In this document: piece after piece, positions 53,732 to 62,296 of the stretch | How the letters are laid out: every line of letters starts with the position of its first letter | Numbering within the stretch: the first letter of the stretch is position 1 | From: Flavobacterium haoranii | Lineage (GTDB): Bacteria; Bacteroidota; Bacteroidia; Flavobacteriales; Flavobacteriaceae | Direction: 5' to 3' | NCBI RefSeq assembly: GCF_009363055.1 | Contig: NZ_CP045292.1 | Location: forward strand, 2,170,001 to 2,234,000 | Length of the DNA: 64,000 bases | Notes under the pieces: generated by a model | What the model was told of the DNA's origin: nothing | The model's database searches: none | What the model saw: only the letters and a program-made list of their open reading frames with translations | Translations under genes and position numbers: made by a program

Positions 53732-54178
53732 ATGGAATTAAAATTCGAAATAAAGCGATTTAACGAACTTTCTACAGTTGAATTGTATAATTTACTACAA
53801 TTGCGATCTGAAGTGTTTGTGGTGGAGCAAAACTGCGTTTATCAAGATATTGATGCTAAAGACGAAAAGGCTTTACACGTTTTAGGATATTATCAAGGCG
53901 ATTTAGCGGCTTATGCGCGTTTGTTTAACAAAGGTTATTATTTTGATGAAACTTCAATTGGGAGAGTTGTAGTGAGTCCGAAATATCGAGATAAAAAATT
54001 TGGACATGATTTAATGAAAACCGCCATTGAAGCTATTTCTGAATTTTACAATGAAAAGGAAATTACTATTTCAGCTCAAGAATATTTACAGAAGTTTTAC
54101 GAATCTCACGGTTTTGTAAAAACGAGCGAAATGTATTTAGAAGATGAAATTCCACATATTAGAATGCGAAGAAGTTAG
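53732..54178 (+). CDS. ElaA-like GNAT acetyltransferase
   Basis: 148 residues. Seen: ELYNLLQLRSEVFVVEQNCVYQDIDAKDEKALHVL, typical of ElaA-type GNAT proteins, and the acetyl-CoA loop IGRVVVSPKYRDKKFGHDLM. Substrate unknown. It begins just after the terminator and converges on the frameshifted gene at 54175-54791, overlapping by 4 bases. Confidence 0.92.
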   Translation: MELKFEIKRFNELSTVELYNLLQLRSEVFVVEQNCVYQDIDAKDEKALHVLGYYQGDLAAYARLFNKGYYFDETSIGRVVVSPKYRDKKFGHDLMKTAIEAISEFYNEKEITISAQEYLQKFYESHGFVKTSEMYLEDEIPHIRMRRS

Positions 54179-54791
54179 TCTACTTTGAGAGATAAGTCGA
54201 CATTTTCAATTGCAACAAGTTTATGTGTAGAAATGTTTTTTTTGTGTTTAATAGTTGCTTCCACAACTAAGCCTTTTATATCAGCAAACAACTCTTCATT
54301 TAGTTCATTAGTGTGTAAACAACTCATTCTAAATAACCTAAACATATTGTTGTAATATGGTAAAACTTTTACTTGAATTTTTACATTTTCTTTTTTGTAA
54401 TTTAACTCAAGATTATAAATTAAATAATTACCTTCTATACTTTCTAAAAAATAAGTTAGTCCTTTAATTTTTTTTTCTTTTTATGGGTTAATTTATAAGT
54501 TAGTTTGTATTTGTAAGAATAAGCAATTTCATTATTTGGACCAACATATTCTATGGCTTTAAAAATATGGATATCATTTTTTTTATAATCTACTAGATAT
54601 CCTAAATAATCACTTCCTATTTTTGAAATTTTGAAAAAATAAGAATCATCTTCTTTATTGGAATAATAAATAGATTCCATTTTTCCCTTCGGATATATAT
54701 TATCATACTTAGTAAGTAAATCAAATTTATAGTTTTGTCCAAAACTGATTAATGGTAAAATAACAGTAAAAAGAAGAAGTTTTTTTAACAT
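54175..54791 (-). pseudogene. Secreted protein gene split by a frameshift in an A-run
   Basis: The first 110 codons (MLKKLLLFTVILPLISFGQNYKF.., signal peptide and beta-rich part) end in THKKKKKLKD. One base back, the frame continues KGLTYFLESIEGNYLIYNLEL.. to TAA at 54175-54177, about 95 more residues. A single extra A in the run of nine (complement of T 54468-54476) would join both halves into a protein of about 205 residues. Family not recognised. It follows the OmpA gene by 10 bases in the S41-OmpA operon. Confidence 0.78.
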
Positions 54792-54801
54792 AATACAATA
54801 A

Positions 54802-55620
54802 TTAAATCTTTGTAATAACGAGCTCTACTCTTCTGTCAAATTGAGAACCTTTTCCTAATGGTTGAGTGTTTCCACAGGCTTTTGTTTTCATTCTTTCTTT
54901 TGCTACTTTACGATAATAAAAGTATTTATACACGCGTTCTGCTCTGTTTTTAGATAATTCTCTTTTTTTGGTTTCTCTATCAAAAGCTTCCGTATGGTAA
55001 GGAGTACAACAAACATGCCCTTGAATTTCGAATTCTAGATTAGGAAACTTATTTAATTGTTTTGCAATAAATTCTAATTGTTTTTTTGCTTTAAAGGTTA
55101 GATTACTACTACCTCTTTCAAATAGTACATCATCCAAATAAATTCGGTCGCCAACAATAGGTTTTTTAGGAAGTTGTTCATATAATTGAGGAATACCTAA
55201 ATGCGATACAACTACAGCTTTGTAATTTACAACTACATCAACACGACGGTTTTTTGAGCGAACTTCAGGAACGTTGTCTAAGACATCTTCGTCAATTAAA
55301 ATTCGTCCTTTTCCTTCAATGGTAATTATAATTTTATTTTTTATACCTTTTTCAACCAGCTTGTTTTTTACAGTTGTAGCTCTATTTGTAGATAATTTAT
55401 AGTTGTAAGCATCTTTTCCTCTATCGTCGCAATAGCCAAAAATTTCAATGGTTTCAACTTTTGTTGTATCTAATTTTTTAACGAAATTAATTACAGCATC
55501 AGCTTGTTCTTGTTTTAAATCATATTTGTCAAACTCAAAATATATGGAATGTATTTCTTCGTCTTGAGCTATTGTAAACAAAGAAATTAAGAGAAATAAA
55601 AGCGAAAATTTTAACTTCAT
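54802..55620 (-). CDS. OmpA-family protein with two OmpA-like domains
   Basis: 272 residues with signal peptide (MKLKFSLLFLLISLFTIAQ). Two OmpA-like peptidoglycan-binding domains in tandem: about 25-135 (IYFEFDKYDL.., GYCDDRGKDAYNYKLSTNRA, SKNRRVDVVV) and about 160-272 (VLFERGSSNLTFKA.., IQGHVCCTP.., LSKNRAERVYKYF, QFDRRVELVI). It likely links the outer membrane or a surface complex to peptidoglycan. It lacks the N-terminal barrel. Starts 8 bases after the S41 protease stop. Confidence 0.9.
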   Translation of the reverse strand: MKLKFSLLFLLISLFTIAQDEEIHSIYFEFDKYDLKQEQADAVINFVKKLDTTKVETIEIFGYCDDRGKDAYNYKLSTNRATTVKNKLVEKGIKNKIIITIEGKGRILIDEDVLDNVPEVRSKNRRVDVVVNYKAVVVSHLGIPQLYEQLPKKPIVGDRIYLDDVLFERGSSNLTFKAKKQLEFIAKQLNKFPNLEFEIQGHVCCTPYHTEAFDRETKKRELSKNRAERVYKYFYYRKVAKERMKTKACGNTQPLGKGSQFDRRVELVITKI

Positions 55621-55628
55621 GGTCGTTA

Positions 55629-57248
55629 CTACTTTAATAGATTACTATATTGTGCGCTGTTGTTTAAAATTTCTTTAGCTTTTGAAATTTCAGAATTGTT
55701 TTTTGTATAGAAATTATATAACCCTTCTCGATACTGGTTTCTGATAATTAATTCTTCTTCGATTTCTTTTACGATTTCTTTTTTATACTTAACAATTTCA
55801 TTTTCTTCACTTGCTTTTACTGCTTGTTCTAATTGTTTATATTGAGCGGCAATAACATCGTCAATTTTATCTTTTTTAGCTTTTTCTAATACATTTTCTA
55901 AAGCTTGTTCAGTTGCAGTGTTCAGTTTGTATTTATCTTGTTTTACAAAAGTTTTAAAAGCTGTAAAATCAGCATCAGAAACAGAAGCATTATTGGGTTT
56001 TTGATAATACAATTGGGTAGCAAAATCAAATACCGCATTATTATCTACCAAAGCTTTAGTAATAGAACTTGTTTTCGATTCTGCAATTTCAACATCAGGT
56101 TGAATACCACCACCGTCATAAACGGTTCTACCCGATTTTGTTTTAAAAGCATTAAATTCATCTTTTGATTTTTTAACAGCTTTTCCATTTGCATCGCGTT
56201 TCGAATAATCTAGCGCTTGAATACATCTACCAGAAGGAGTGTAATAACGAGAAATAGTAACTTTTACTTGAGTTCCGTAAGATAAGTTTAATGGTCTTTG
56301 CACCAAACCTTTTCCAAAACTTCTACTACCTATTACTACTGCCCTATCTAAATCTTGCAATGCACCCGAAACAATTTCTGAAGCAGAAGCACTTTTGCCA
56401 TCTACAATAACGGCTAACGGAATTTCTAAATCTATAGGTTCGTTTCGTGTTCTGTAGGTTTGATTGTGTTTTTCGTTTTTAGATTTAGTCGTTACGATAA
56501 CTTCATTTTTTGGTACGAAGAAATTACAAATATTGATTGCTTCATGAAGTAAACCTCCTGGATTTCCTCTTAAATCTAAAATTATTTTTTGAGCTCCCTG
56601 ATTTTTTAAATCGATTAATGCATCTCGAGTTTCTCTACTTGCAGTTTCCGTAAACTTAGTCAATACAATGTATCCAACAGAATTATCTAGTAATTGATAA
56701 TAAGGAACCGCTTTAAGTTCTACTTCCTTAAGTGTCACTTTTGTAGCTAATTTTTTTCCTTGTCTTGTATATTGTACATTTACTGTTGAGTTTTTTGAGC
56801 CTCTTAGAAGTTGAGAAGTGTCTTCTTTATATTCTTTTAAATTAATATCATCTATTTGAAAAATTTCATCTCCAGCTTTTAATCCAGCCAAATCGGCAGC
56901 AAAACCTTTATAAACTTCTTTCAAAGTAATGATTCCGTCTTTTCGCTGAATTAAAGCACCAATTCCGGTATATTCGCCAGTATTGTTAATTTTAAAACGA
57001 ACAACATCTTGCTCATTAAAAAACACAGTATATGGGTCGAGTTCCGATAGCATATTTTTAATAGCTACATCAATTAACTCACCCGGATTGGTTTCATCTA
57101 CATAGTTTTGATTCACAGTTTTAAACATAGTAGTGAAAATCTCTATTTGCTTGGCAATTTCAAAAAAATCGTTTTTAAAGCTAGCACCAATAAATAAAAA
57201 TGCAACTGCGAAAATTGTAATGATATAGTGTTTTTTAAATAGTCTCAT
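55629..57248 (-). CDS. C-terminal processing peptidase, S41 family
   Basis: 539 residues: N-terminal signal/anchor (IITIFAVAFLFIGASF), PDZ domain (about 90-165, GIGALIQRKDGIITLKEVYKGFAADLAGLKAGDEI), and tail-specific protease domain with the catalytic Ser in DGKSASASEIVSGAL and the Lys in GSRSFGKGLVQ, then a C-terminal coiled-coil (about 455-539). It cleaves exported proteins near their C-termini in the periplasm. First gene of an operon with the OmpA-like gene. Confidence 0.94.
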   Translation of the reverse strand: MRLFKKHYIITIFAVAFLFIGASFKNDFFEIAKQIEIFTTMFKTVNQNYVDETNPGELIDVAIKNMLSELDPYTVFFNEQDVVRFKINNTGEYTGIGALIQRKDGIITLKEVYKGFAADLAGLKAGDEIFQIDDINLKEYKEDTSQLLRGSKNSTVNVQYTRQGKKLATKVTLKEVELKAVPYYQLLDNSVGYIVLTKFTETASRETRDALIDLKNQGAQKIILDLRGNPGGLLHEAINICNFFVPKNEVIVTTKSKNEKHNQTYRTRNEPIDLEIPLAVIVDGKSASASEIVSGALQDLDRAVVIGSRSFGKGLVQRPLNLSYGTQVKVTISRYYTPSGRCIQALDYSKRDANGKAVKKSKDEFNAFKTKSGRTVYDGGGIQPDVEIAESKTSSITKALVDNNAVFDFATQLYYQKPNNASVSDADFTAFKTFVKQDKYKLNTATEQALENVLEKAKKDKIDDVIAAQYKQLEQAVKASEENEIVKYKKEIVKEIEEELIIRNQYREGLYNFYTKNNSEISKAKEILNNSAQYSNLLK

Positions 57249-57369
57249 TTGATGTAAATTTTCTTAACTCCTCAAGAATACGATATATAGAATGCTAATT
57301 TAAGTATAATTGACTTAAATTTTAAAAATGTTTTGTGAAAACTAACTTACACAAAAATGACACCAAAAA

Positions 57370-57741
57370 TTATTTTTGAATTTCGGCTATAAATTTTGTA
57401 AATAATTGAATTGTTTTTTCTTCAATTTCTTGGTAACTAAGACGATCTTTAGTTTGATATAAAAACATCATAGCATAAGGTTTTTCGATGTTTTCTTGTA
57501 TCAAATGTTTATTTAAACGATAGCATTCGCGAAGTAAACGTTTAAAATAATTGCGATCAACCGCTTTTTTAAAGTGTTTCTTAGAAACCGAAACACCTAT
57601 TTGTAGTTTTTCTTCTGCATTTGGAATTTCAACAAAAACTAGTCGCAACGGATATTTTGAAACCGATTTACCTTCAGAAAAAAGTAAATTTATAGCAGTT
57701 TGACTTTTTAGTTTTTCGTTTTTTGGATACTTGAAATTCAT
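57370..57741 (-). CDS. rnpA: Ribonuclease P protein component
   Basis: 123 residues. It is the protein subunit that helps RNase P RNA process tRNA 5' ends. Seen: KNEKLKSQTAINLLFSEGKSV, and the RNR signature in KKAVDRNYFKRLLRECYR. rpmH and dnaA, its neighbours in many bacteria, are absent here. A -7 element (57746-57753) lies so close to the ATG that the message may be almost leaderless. 121 bp separate it from the S41 gene downstream. Confidence 0.94.
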   Translation of the reverse strand: MNFKYPKNEKLKSQTAINLLFSEGKSVSKYPLRLVFVEIPNAEEKLQIGVSVSKKHFKKAVDRNYFKRLLRECYRLNKHLIQENIEKPYAMMFLYQTKDRLSYQEIEEKTIQLFTKFIAEIQK

Positions 57742-57745
57742 GTTG

Positions 57746-57753
57746 CAAAGGTA
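57746..57753 (-). promoter_or_regulatory. Putative -7 element for rnpA
   Basis: TACCTTTG on the reverse strand, only 4 bases before the ATG at 57741; transcription would start at or near the start codon. Confidence 0.45.
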
Positions 57754-57868
57754 TAAAGGAATATTTCAATTTTAATATTTTACATAATCTTAATTTTGTT
57801 AGGAAATAAAATTGTGATATTTTGCACTTTTAATAAGAAACAGCCTACTTGTTTCAAGAATAATAAGA

Positions 57869-59572
57869 ATGATTCAAAAAATATTATTTTTCTTTTTTTT
57901 TAGCGCTTTAGTAATTGCCCAAAATCAGCCAGATAACGACTTTAAGCGATTAGAGCGCCTGTGTCAAAAAAATAGTAATAATGCAGATAGTTTAAGTTTA
58001 TACAGTAATCGTTTATTACAATTTGGTAAAAAGAATAACAATATAGAAGCGATTTTGGAAGGTTATTTCTTTTATTCACAACTAGAAACTTTAAAGGGAA
58101 ATAAAAAACAAGCTATAGTATATTTAGATAGTGCTTTAGTATATCAAGATAGAACCCAAGATTATTCAAGACTTTTTAGAATTAAACGTGTAAAAGCTAT
58201 TACTTGTGCACAATTAGGAGAATATGATATTGCCGAAAAAATATATTCTGGAATTGTTGAAGATGCTTTAAAAACTAATAGAGTAGATGAAATAGCTCAA
58301 ACTTACAATGGTTTAGGAATTATAGAAAGAAATAAAAGCAATTACAGCAAAGCACTTCAATATTTTGAAAAAGCACTTCATATTTGGGATAGTTTAGGAG
58401 TCGATAACGCTAAATTAGGAGCGATTTCAAATATTGGACTAACGCAAAAATCTCTTGGAAATATTTCTGAATCTAATAAAAGCTTTCATAAAGCCATTTA
58501 TTTATCTAAAAATGATAAAAGAAATGAAAGTAGCCTTTATAGAATGTACAGTAATTTAGCTTCAAATTTTATAAGTTTAAAAAAGGCAGATTCGGCTAAT
58601 TATTATTTAGATAAAGTAGTTCACTATTACAAAAGAACAAACCAAAAGTTTCTTTTAAACTTGGCTTACTTAAATGTAGGGCAAAGTAAACTTTTAACAA
58701 ATGATTTCAAATCAGCTTTTTGGCATTTAAACACGTCATTGCAAGAAATAAAAAAAGCAAAGCACATTCCGCAACAAATAGAAAATTACCGACTTCTAGC
58801 AACGGTTTTTTATAAACAAAATGATTTTGAAAAGGCTTTAATCTATTTAGATTCGGCCCACACATTATCCGTTGATAAAAATATCAATTATGATCTTGAA
58901 AGTCAATATGCGCTTTATGCGGCAATAAATGAAAAAAGCGCAAACTATAAAGAAGCAAATAATTATTTAAGGAAAAACGATAGTTTAAAGAAAGCAAAAT
59001 ACTTAAAGAAAACTGCAAATAGTTTCAATCAAATATTAGTTTTAGAAGACAATAAAGAAAAGAGTAACACAATTGTAAAGCTAGACAAAGAAAAGAGTTT
59101 TTATAAATCAAATCTTTTTGTAGCGGCTATTTTGGCAATAATATTATTAATAATGTTCTTCTTTTTGGCTAAGAAGTATTTGATGCAAATGAAAGAAGTT
59201 AAAGAATTACAAGACGAATTAGAGCAATACAACATTGAATATAGTGAAGTTCCAAAAACAGAAATTGTTATACAATTAAAGAGTAAAGCAATTATTAATA
59301 CTTCTAAAATTCTTTATATAAAATCAGACGGTCATTACGCTGAAATATTTTTAGAAGACAAAGAAAAACCAGAGATTGAAAGATCGTCTTTATCTAACTT
59401 AGCAGAACAACTTCCTTCAAAAGATTTTATAAGAATACATAAGTCTTATATTGTAAATATTCATAAAATTAAGATTATTAATTCTACACAATTAATGGTT
59501 TCAAATGGCGAGTGGATAAAACTTTCGAGAACCTACAAACAAGAATTAAAGAACATATTTCATAAAGAATAG
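57869..59572 (+). CDS. TPR sensor-like protein with C-terminal LytTR DNA-binding domain
   Basis: 567 residues: signal peptide (MIQKILFFFFFSALVIAQ), about seven TPR repeats (about 30-390, e.g. AQTYNGLGIIERNKSNYSKALQYFEKAL), one membrane helix (about 412-432), a short coiled-coil, and a cytoplasmic LytTR domain (about 468-565: IVIQLKSKAIINTSKILYIKSDGHYAEIFL.. FIRIHKSYIVNIHKI). TPRs outside and DNA binding inside suggest direct signal-to-promoter coupling across the inner membrane without a kinase. Targets unknown; the surface-protein genes that follow are one possibility. Confidence 0.9.
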   Translation: MIQKILFFFFFSALVIAQNQPDNDFKRLERLCQKNSNNADSLSLYSNRLLQFGKKNNNIEAILEGYFFYSQLETLKGNKKQAIVYLDSALVYQDRTQDYSRLFRIKRVKAITCAQLGEYDIAEKIYSGIVEDALKTNRVDEIAQTYNGLGIIERNKSNYSKALQYFEKALHIWDSLGVDNAKLGAISNIGLTQKSLGNISESNKSFHKAIYLSKNDKRNESSLYRMYSNLASNFISLKKADSANYYLDKVVHYYKRTNQKFLLNLAYLNVGQSKLLTNDFKSAFWHLNTSLQEIKKAKHIPQQIENYRLLATVFYKQNDFEKALIYLDSAHTLSVDKNINYDLESQYALYAAINEKSANYKEANNYLRKNDSLKKAKYLKKTANSFNQILVLEDNKEKSNTIVKLDKEKSFYKSNLFVAAILAIILLIMFFFLAKKYLMQMKEVKELQDELEQYNIEYSEVPKTEIVIQLKSKAIINTSKILYIKSDGHYAEIFLEDKEKPEIERSSLSNLAEQLPSKDFIRIHKSYIVNIHKIKIINSTQLMVSNGEWIKLSRTYKQELKNIFHKE

Positions 59573-59912
59573 TAAATACTACTTGTATTTCATGTACAAA
59601 AACATGTCATTCATGACAAATGTTTGATTTTACTGATATTTTGACTCAATTTAGATTCGAAGTTAAGAGAGCAAAAAACAACTATTTGTTTTGTTATTTT
59701 TTAAAAATCCAATTCAAATTTAGTTAAAAAGCAACTCTTTTTTTAAAAGAAAATTGTGCTGCATTCCATTATCTAAGTAATTTTTTTCAGCTAGTAGATT
59801 CATTTTGGTTTCATATAGTATTGAGTGGAAACTATAAAAAATTAGACTCTTTAATAGGTAATGGTTTTGCAGTATTAATTTAAAATGAAGTATTAATTAA
59901 ACTAAATTTTAT
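59573..59912. other. Intergenic region before the surface-protein genes
   Basis: 340 bp without a gene. It holds CATGTACAAAAACATG and CATTCATGACAAATG, short imperfect inverted repeats right after the LytTR gene (about 59600-59625), which could be a regulator site or weak terminator, and two copies of AGTATTAATT (about 59870 and 59888) just before the lipoprotein gene. Nothing else stands out. Confidence 0.4.
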
Positions 59913-60425
59913 ATGAAAACAGTAAAACTAATTTTAAGTGTGTTATTTATTTCATCAGTAACATTATTTACATCTTGTTCAAGTGATGACGACGGTGGTT
60001 CAGGTTTAAGTGGAGTTCCAACAGGAGAAATTGTAGAAGTTAGTCTAAGACAAGAAACATTAACTGGTTTTGACGATGAAGGTAATGGTTCTCAAAAATG
60101 GTGGACTCACGTTGTTTCTTCAGCCGATTTTTCTTCGGATGATTGTGGAGACGACCAAACAGTTGAGGATGGTGGTTATTATGCGTGGTATCCTAATGGT
60201 AATTATTATTATAAAACTTCAATTAATGGATCTACAACTTTAGCGGGTTCATGGGAGTGGACTAATAGTTCGAAAACTAAAATCTACATACATAATAACT
60301 CAACAGGAGCTGAAGGAGAGATGACCTTAACGTATCTTAATGAAAGTAATATTGTTTATGGTATTAAACAAAGTGGAGGTGGATGTTCAGTAACTACTTA
60401 CGAGCAATTTAATAATCCTTTTTAA
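59913..60425 (+). CDS. Surface-type lipoprotein of unknown function
   Basis: 170 residues with lipobox LFTSC and the acidic sequence CSSDDDGG directly after, which fits the Bacteroidota lipoprotein export signal for the cell surface. The mature part (WTHVVSSADFSSDDCGDDQTVEDGGYYAWYPNGNYYYKTS.., GSWEWTNSSKTKIYI) looks like a small lipocalin-like beta domain with three Cys after the lipid Cys. Unknown function. Followed after 17 bases by an outer-membrane barrel gene, probably in the same operon. Confidence 0.82.
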   Translation: MKTVKLILSVLFISSVTLFTSCSSDDDGGSGLSGVPTGEIVEVSLRQETLTGFDDEGNGSQKWWTHVVSSADFSSDDCGDDQTVEDGGYYAWYPNGNYYYKTSINGSTTLAGSWEWTNSSKTKIYIHNNSTGAEGEMTLTYLNESNIVYGIKQSGGGCSVTTYEQFNNPF

Positions 60426-60442
60426 TATAAAAAACTTAATTC

Positions 60443-61105
60443 ATGAGAAAAGTCACACTCATTTTTGCTATTTTTTTAATGTTTTTATCAGCTAATGCAC
60501 AAGAGAAAACTAAAAACATTGTTAGAAATTTTCAATTAAACCTTGGAGTAACATTAGGAGATTATTCTTTTAAATCAGATCAAGGGAAAGTAGATTATAA
60601 ACCTCAAGTTGGGTTTAGAATTGGAGCAGATAATGTATTTTTCACTAAAAATAAATTTAGTTTAGAATCTGGTTTAACGTTTAGTTGGTTAAGAACTAAA
60701 GTCGATGAACCCACTATAAAAATTGACTACAGTAGTTTTTATGTAGGTACACATTTAGTAGGAAATTATGCTATTTATCAAGATAAACTTTTTATTGGAG
60801 CAGGACCATTTATAGACTTTGGTCTTTTTGGAACTCAAAAACCAGAAGGTTCAGAATCAATTGATTTATTTGTGGGCAAAGATGGTAATGATGCGCCATT
60901 AAAAAGGCTTAATTATGGTGTAGATTTTAGACTACTAGGCGATATATCTTCAACTTATCCAATACAAGCTTACGTTTCTTACCGTTTAGGAATTCCTAAC
61001 ATTGAAGGTGCTGATGGCGGAAGCGGACAAACTTTTAAAGCTAGCATTATATCTTTTGGAGTTAGAGCTAATCTTCACAAAATATTTGAAAAAAAATCTG
61101 AATAA
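60443..61105 (+). CDS. Outer-membrane beta-barrel protein (PorT-like)
   Basis: 220 residues: signal peptide MRKVTLIFAIFLMFLSANAQ, then strand-rich sequence (FQLNLGVTLGDYSFKS.., FRIGADNVFFTKNKFSLESGLTFSW.., FIGAGPFIDFGLFG, SIISFGVRANLHKIF). Size and pattern match OMP_b-brl_2/PorT-like barrels of eight strands. It resembles the barrel at 33106 in type. Function unknown; probably partner or neighbour of the preceding lipoprotein. Confidence 0.82.
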   Translation: MRKVTLIFAIFLMFLSANAQEKTKNIVRNFQLNLGVTLGDYSFKSDQGKVDYKPQVGFRIGADNVFFTKNKFSLESGLTFSWLRTKVDEPTIKIDYSSFYVGTHLVGNYAIYQDKLFIGAGPFIDFGLFGTQKPEGSESIDLFVGKDGNDAPLKRLNYGVDFRLLGDISSTYPIQAYVSYRLGIPNIEGADGGSGQTFKASIISFGVRANLHKIFEKKSE

Positions 61106-61183
61106 AAATTAAAACAATTCAATTTTCAATTTCAAACAGCAATAGTACATCTAAAGTATATATCACGATCTAATAAATTTTTT

Positions 61184-62245
61184 ATGAAAAAAATTACTCA
61201 ATTATTTTTATTATTTCTTACCACAATTTCTTTTTCACAAGTAACAGATGTCAAAGATCCATTAAACGGAACGCCGACAGGTTTTTTATTAGTTGGTAAC
61301 GAATTGTATTACACGCACGACAATAGTATTTCTAAATTAGATACAAGTATTGCTAATCCTTCGCCTGTAAATATTATAAATGGATTAAACGAGCCAACTG
61401 GACTTCTTTTAAACGGAAATGATTTATATTTTGCTCAAGCAACAGCTAATAAAGTTTCAAAAATCGATATTACGAATCCAACTCCAACTGTCGTTGACGT
61501 AGTAACAGGTTTAAATGAGCCTGCTTTTTTAGCATTAAGCGGAAATGATTTATTTATTTCGGAAGTAGGCGATGGTAAAATTTCTAAAATCGATATCACG
61601 GCTAGTTTACCAACCACTACAACAGATGTGGTTTTAGGTTTAAACACACCATTAGGAATTACATTAAATGGAAACGATTTGTATATAGCTGAGGTTTTAG
61701 CAAATAAAGTTTCTAAAATCGATATTAGTAATCCAGCACCTACAGCTGTAAATGTAGCAACAGGTTTCAACAAACCACTTCAATTAGCCATTAATGGTAA
61801 CGATTTATATATTTCGGAACCCGATGGAAATAAAATTTCTAAAGTAGATATTACCGCAAGTTTGCCTACTACACCAACTGATGTATTGACAGGTTTAGGA
61901 AGTCCAGAAGTTTTAGTAGCAAATACAACGGATTTATATTTTTCAGCCGATTCTTCAGTAGGAGCAGGTTATAAAATTTCCAAACTAAATTTTGCCGCAT
62001 TAGCAACCGAAAGTTTTCAAGATAGTTCTTTACAGGTTTATCCAAACCCAGTTGAAAATCAATTGTATTTACCCGAAAGTACAACCTTTAGGAATTATGA
62101 ATTATATGATATAACCGGAAAACAAGTGCAACAAGGTAAAATCTTGCTCAATACTATTAGTTTCAGTGAAATCAATTCAGGAATATATGTTTTGAAGCTT
62201 CTTGGACAAAACCTTGAAAAATCTATTAAAGTAATTAAAAAATAA
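61184..62245 (+). CDS. Beta-propeller-like repeat protein with type IX secretion sorting domain
   Basis: 353 residues: signal peptide (MKKITQLFLLFLTTISFSQ), about five repeats of some 48-50 residues with the pattern LNGNDLYIAE..NKVSKIDI..PT..VNVVTGLN.P (NHL-like blades), and a C-terminal type A sorting domain (about 280-353: LQVYPNPVENQLYLPES, YELYDITGKQVQQGK, INSGIYVLKLLG, KSIKVIKK). The sorting domain directs secretion through T9SS and attachment to the surface. Likely a surface binding protein; ligand unknown. Followed by a terminator-like hairpin. Confidence 0.9.
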   Translation: MKKITQLFLLFLTTISFSQVTDVKDPLNGTPTGFLLVGNELYYTHDNSISKLDTSIANPSPVNIINGLNEPTGLLLNGNDLYFAQATANKVSKIDITNPTPTVVDVVTGLNEPAFLALSGNDLFISEVGDGKISKIDITASLPTTTTDVVLGLNTPLGITLNGNDLYIAEVLANKVSKIDISNPAPTAVNVATGFNKPLQLAINGNDLYISEPDGNKISKVDITASLPTTPTDVLTGLGSPEVLVANTTDLYFSADSSVGAGYKISKLNFAALATESFQDSSLQVYPNPVENQLYLPESTTFRNYELYDITGKQVQQGKILLNTISFSEINSGIYVLKLLGQNLEKSIKVIKK

Positions 62246-62246
62246 A

Positions 62247-62290
62247 CCCAAATCCCTGATACACTTTTTGTATTTGGGATTTTAATTTTT
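62247..62290 (+). terminator. Hairpin/terminator after the T9SS protein gene
   Basis: CCCAAAT (62247) pairs with ATTTGGG (62272); alternatively AAATCCC with GGGATTT. A T-rich tail follows. It precedes the next gene by 10 bases. Confidence 0.55.
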
Positions 62291-62296
62291 TGTAAG

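Noticed and set aside
61435..61773. Reverse-strand open frame in the T9SS repeat protein
   Set aside because: A shadow produced by the repetitive coding sequence of the forward gene.
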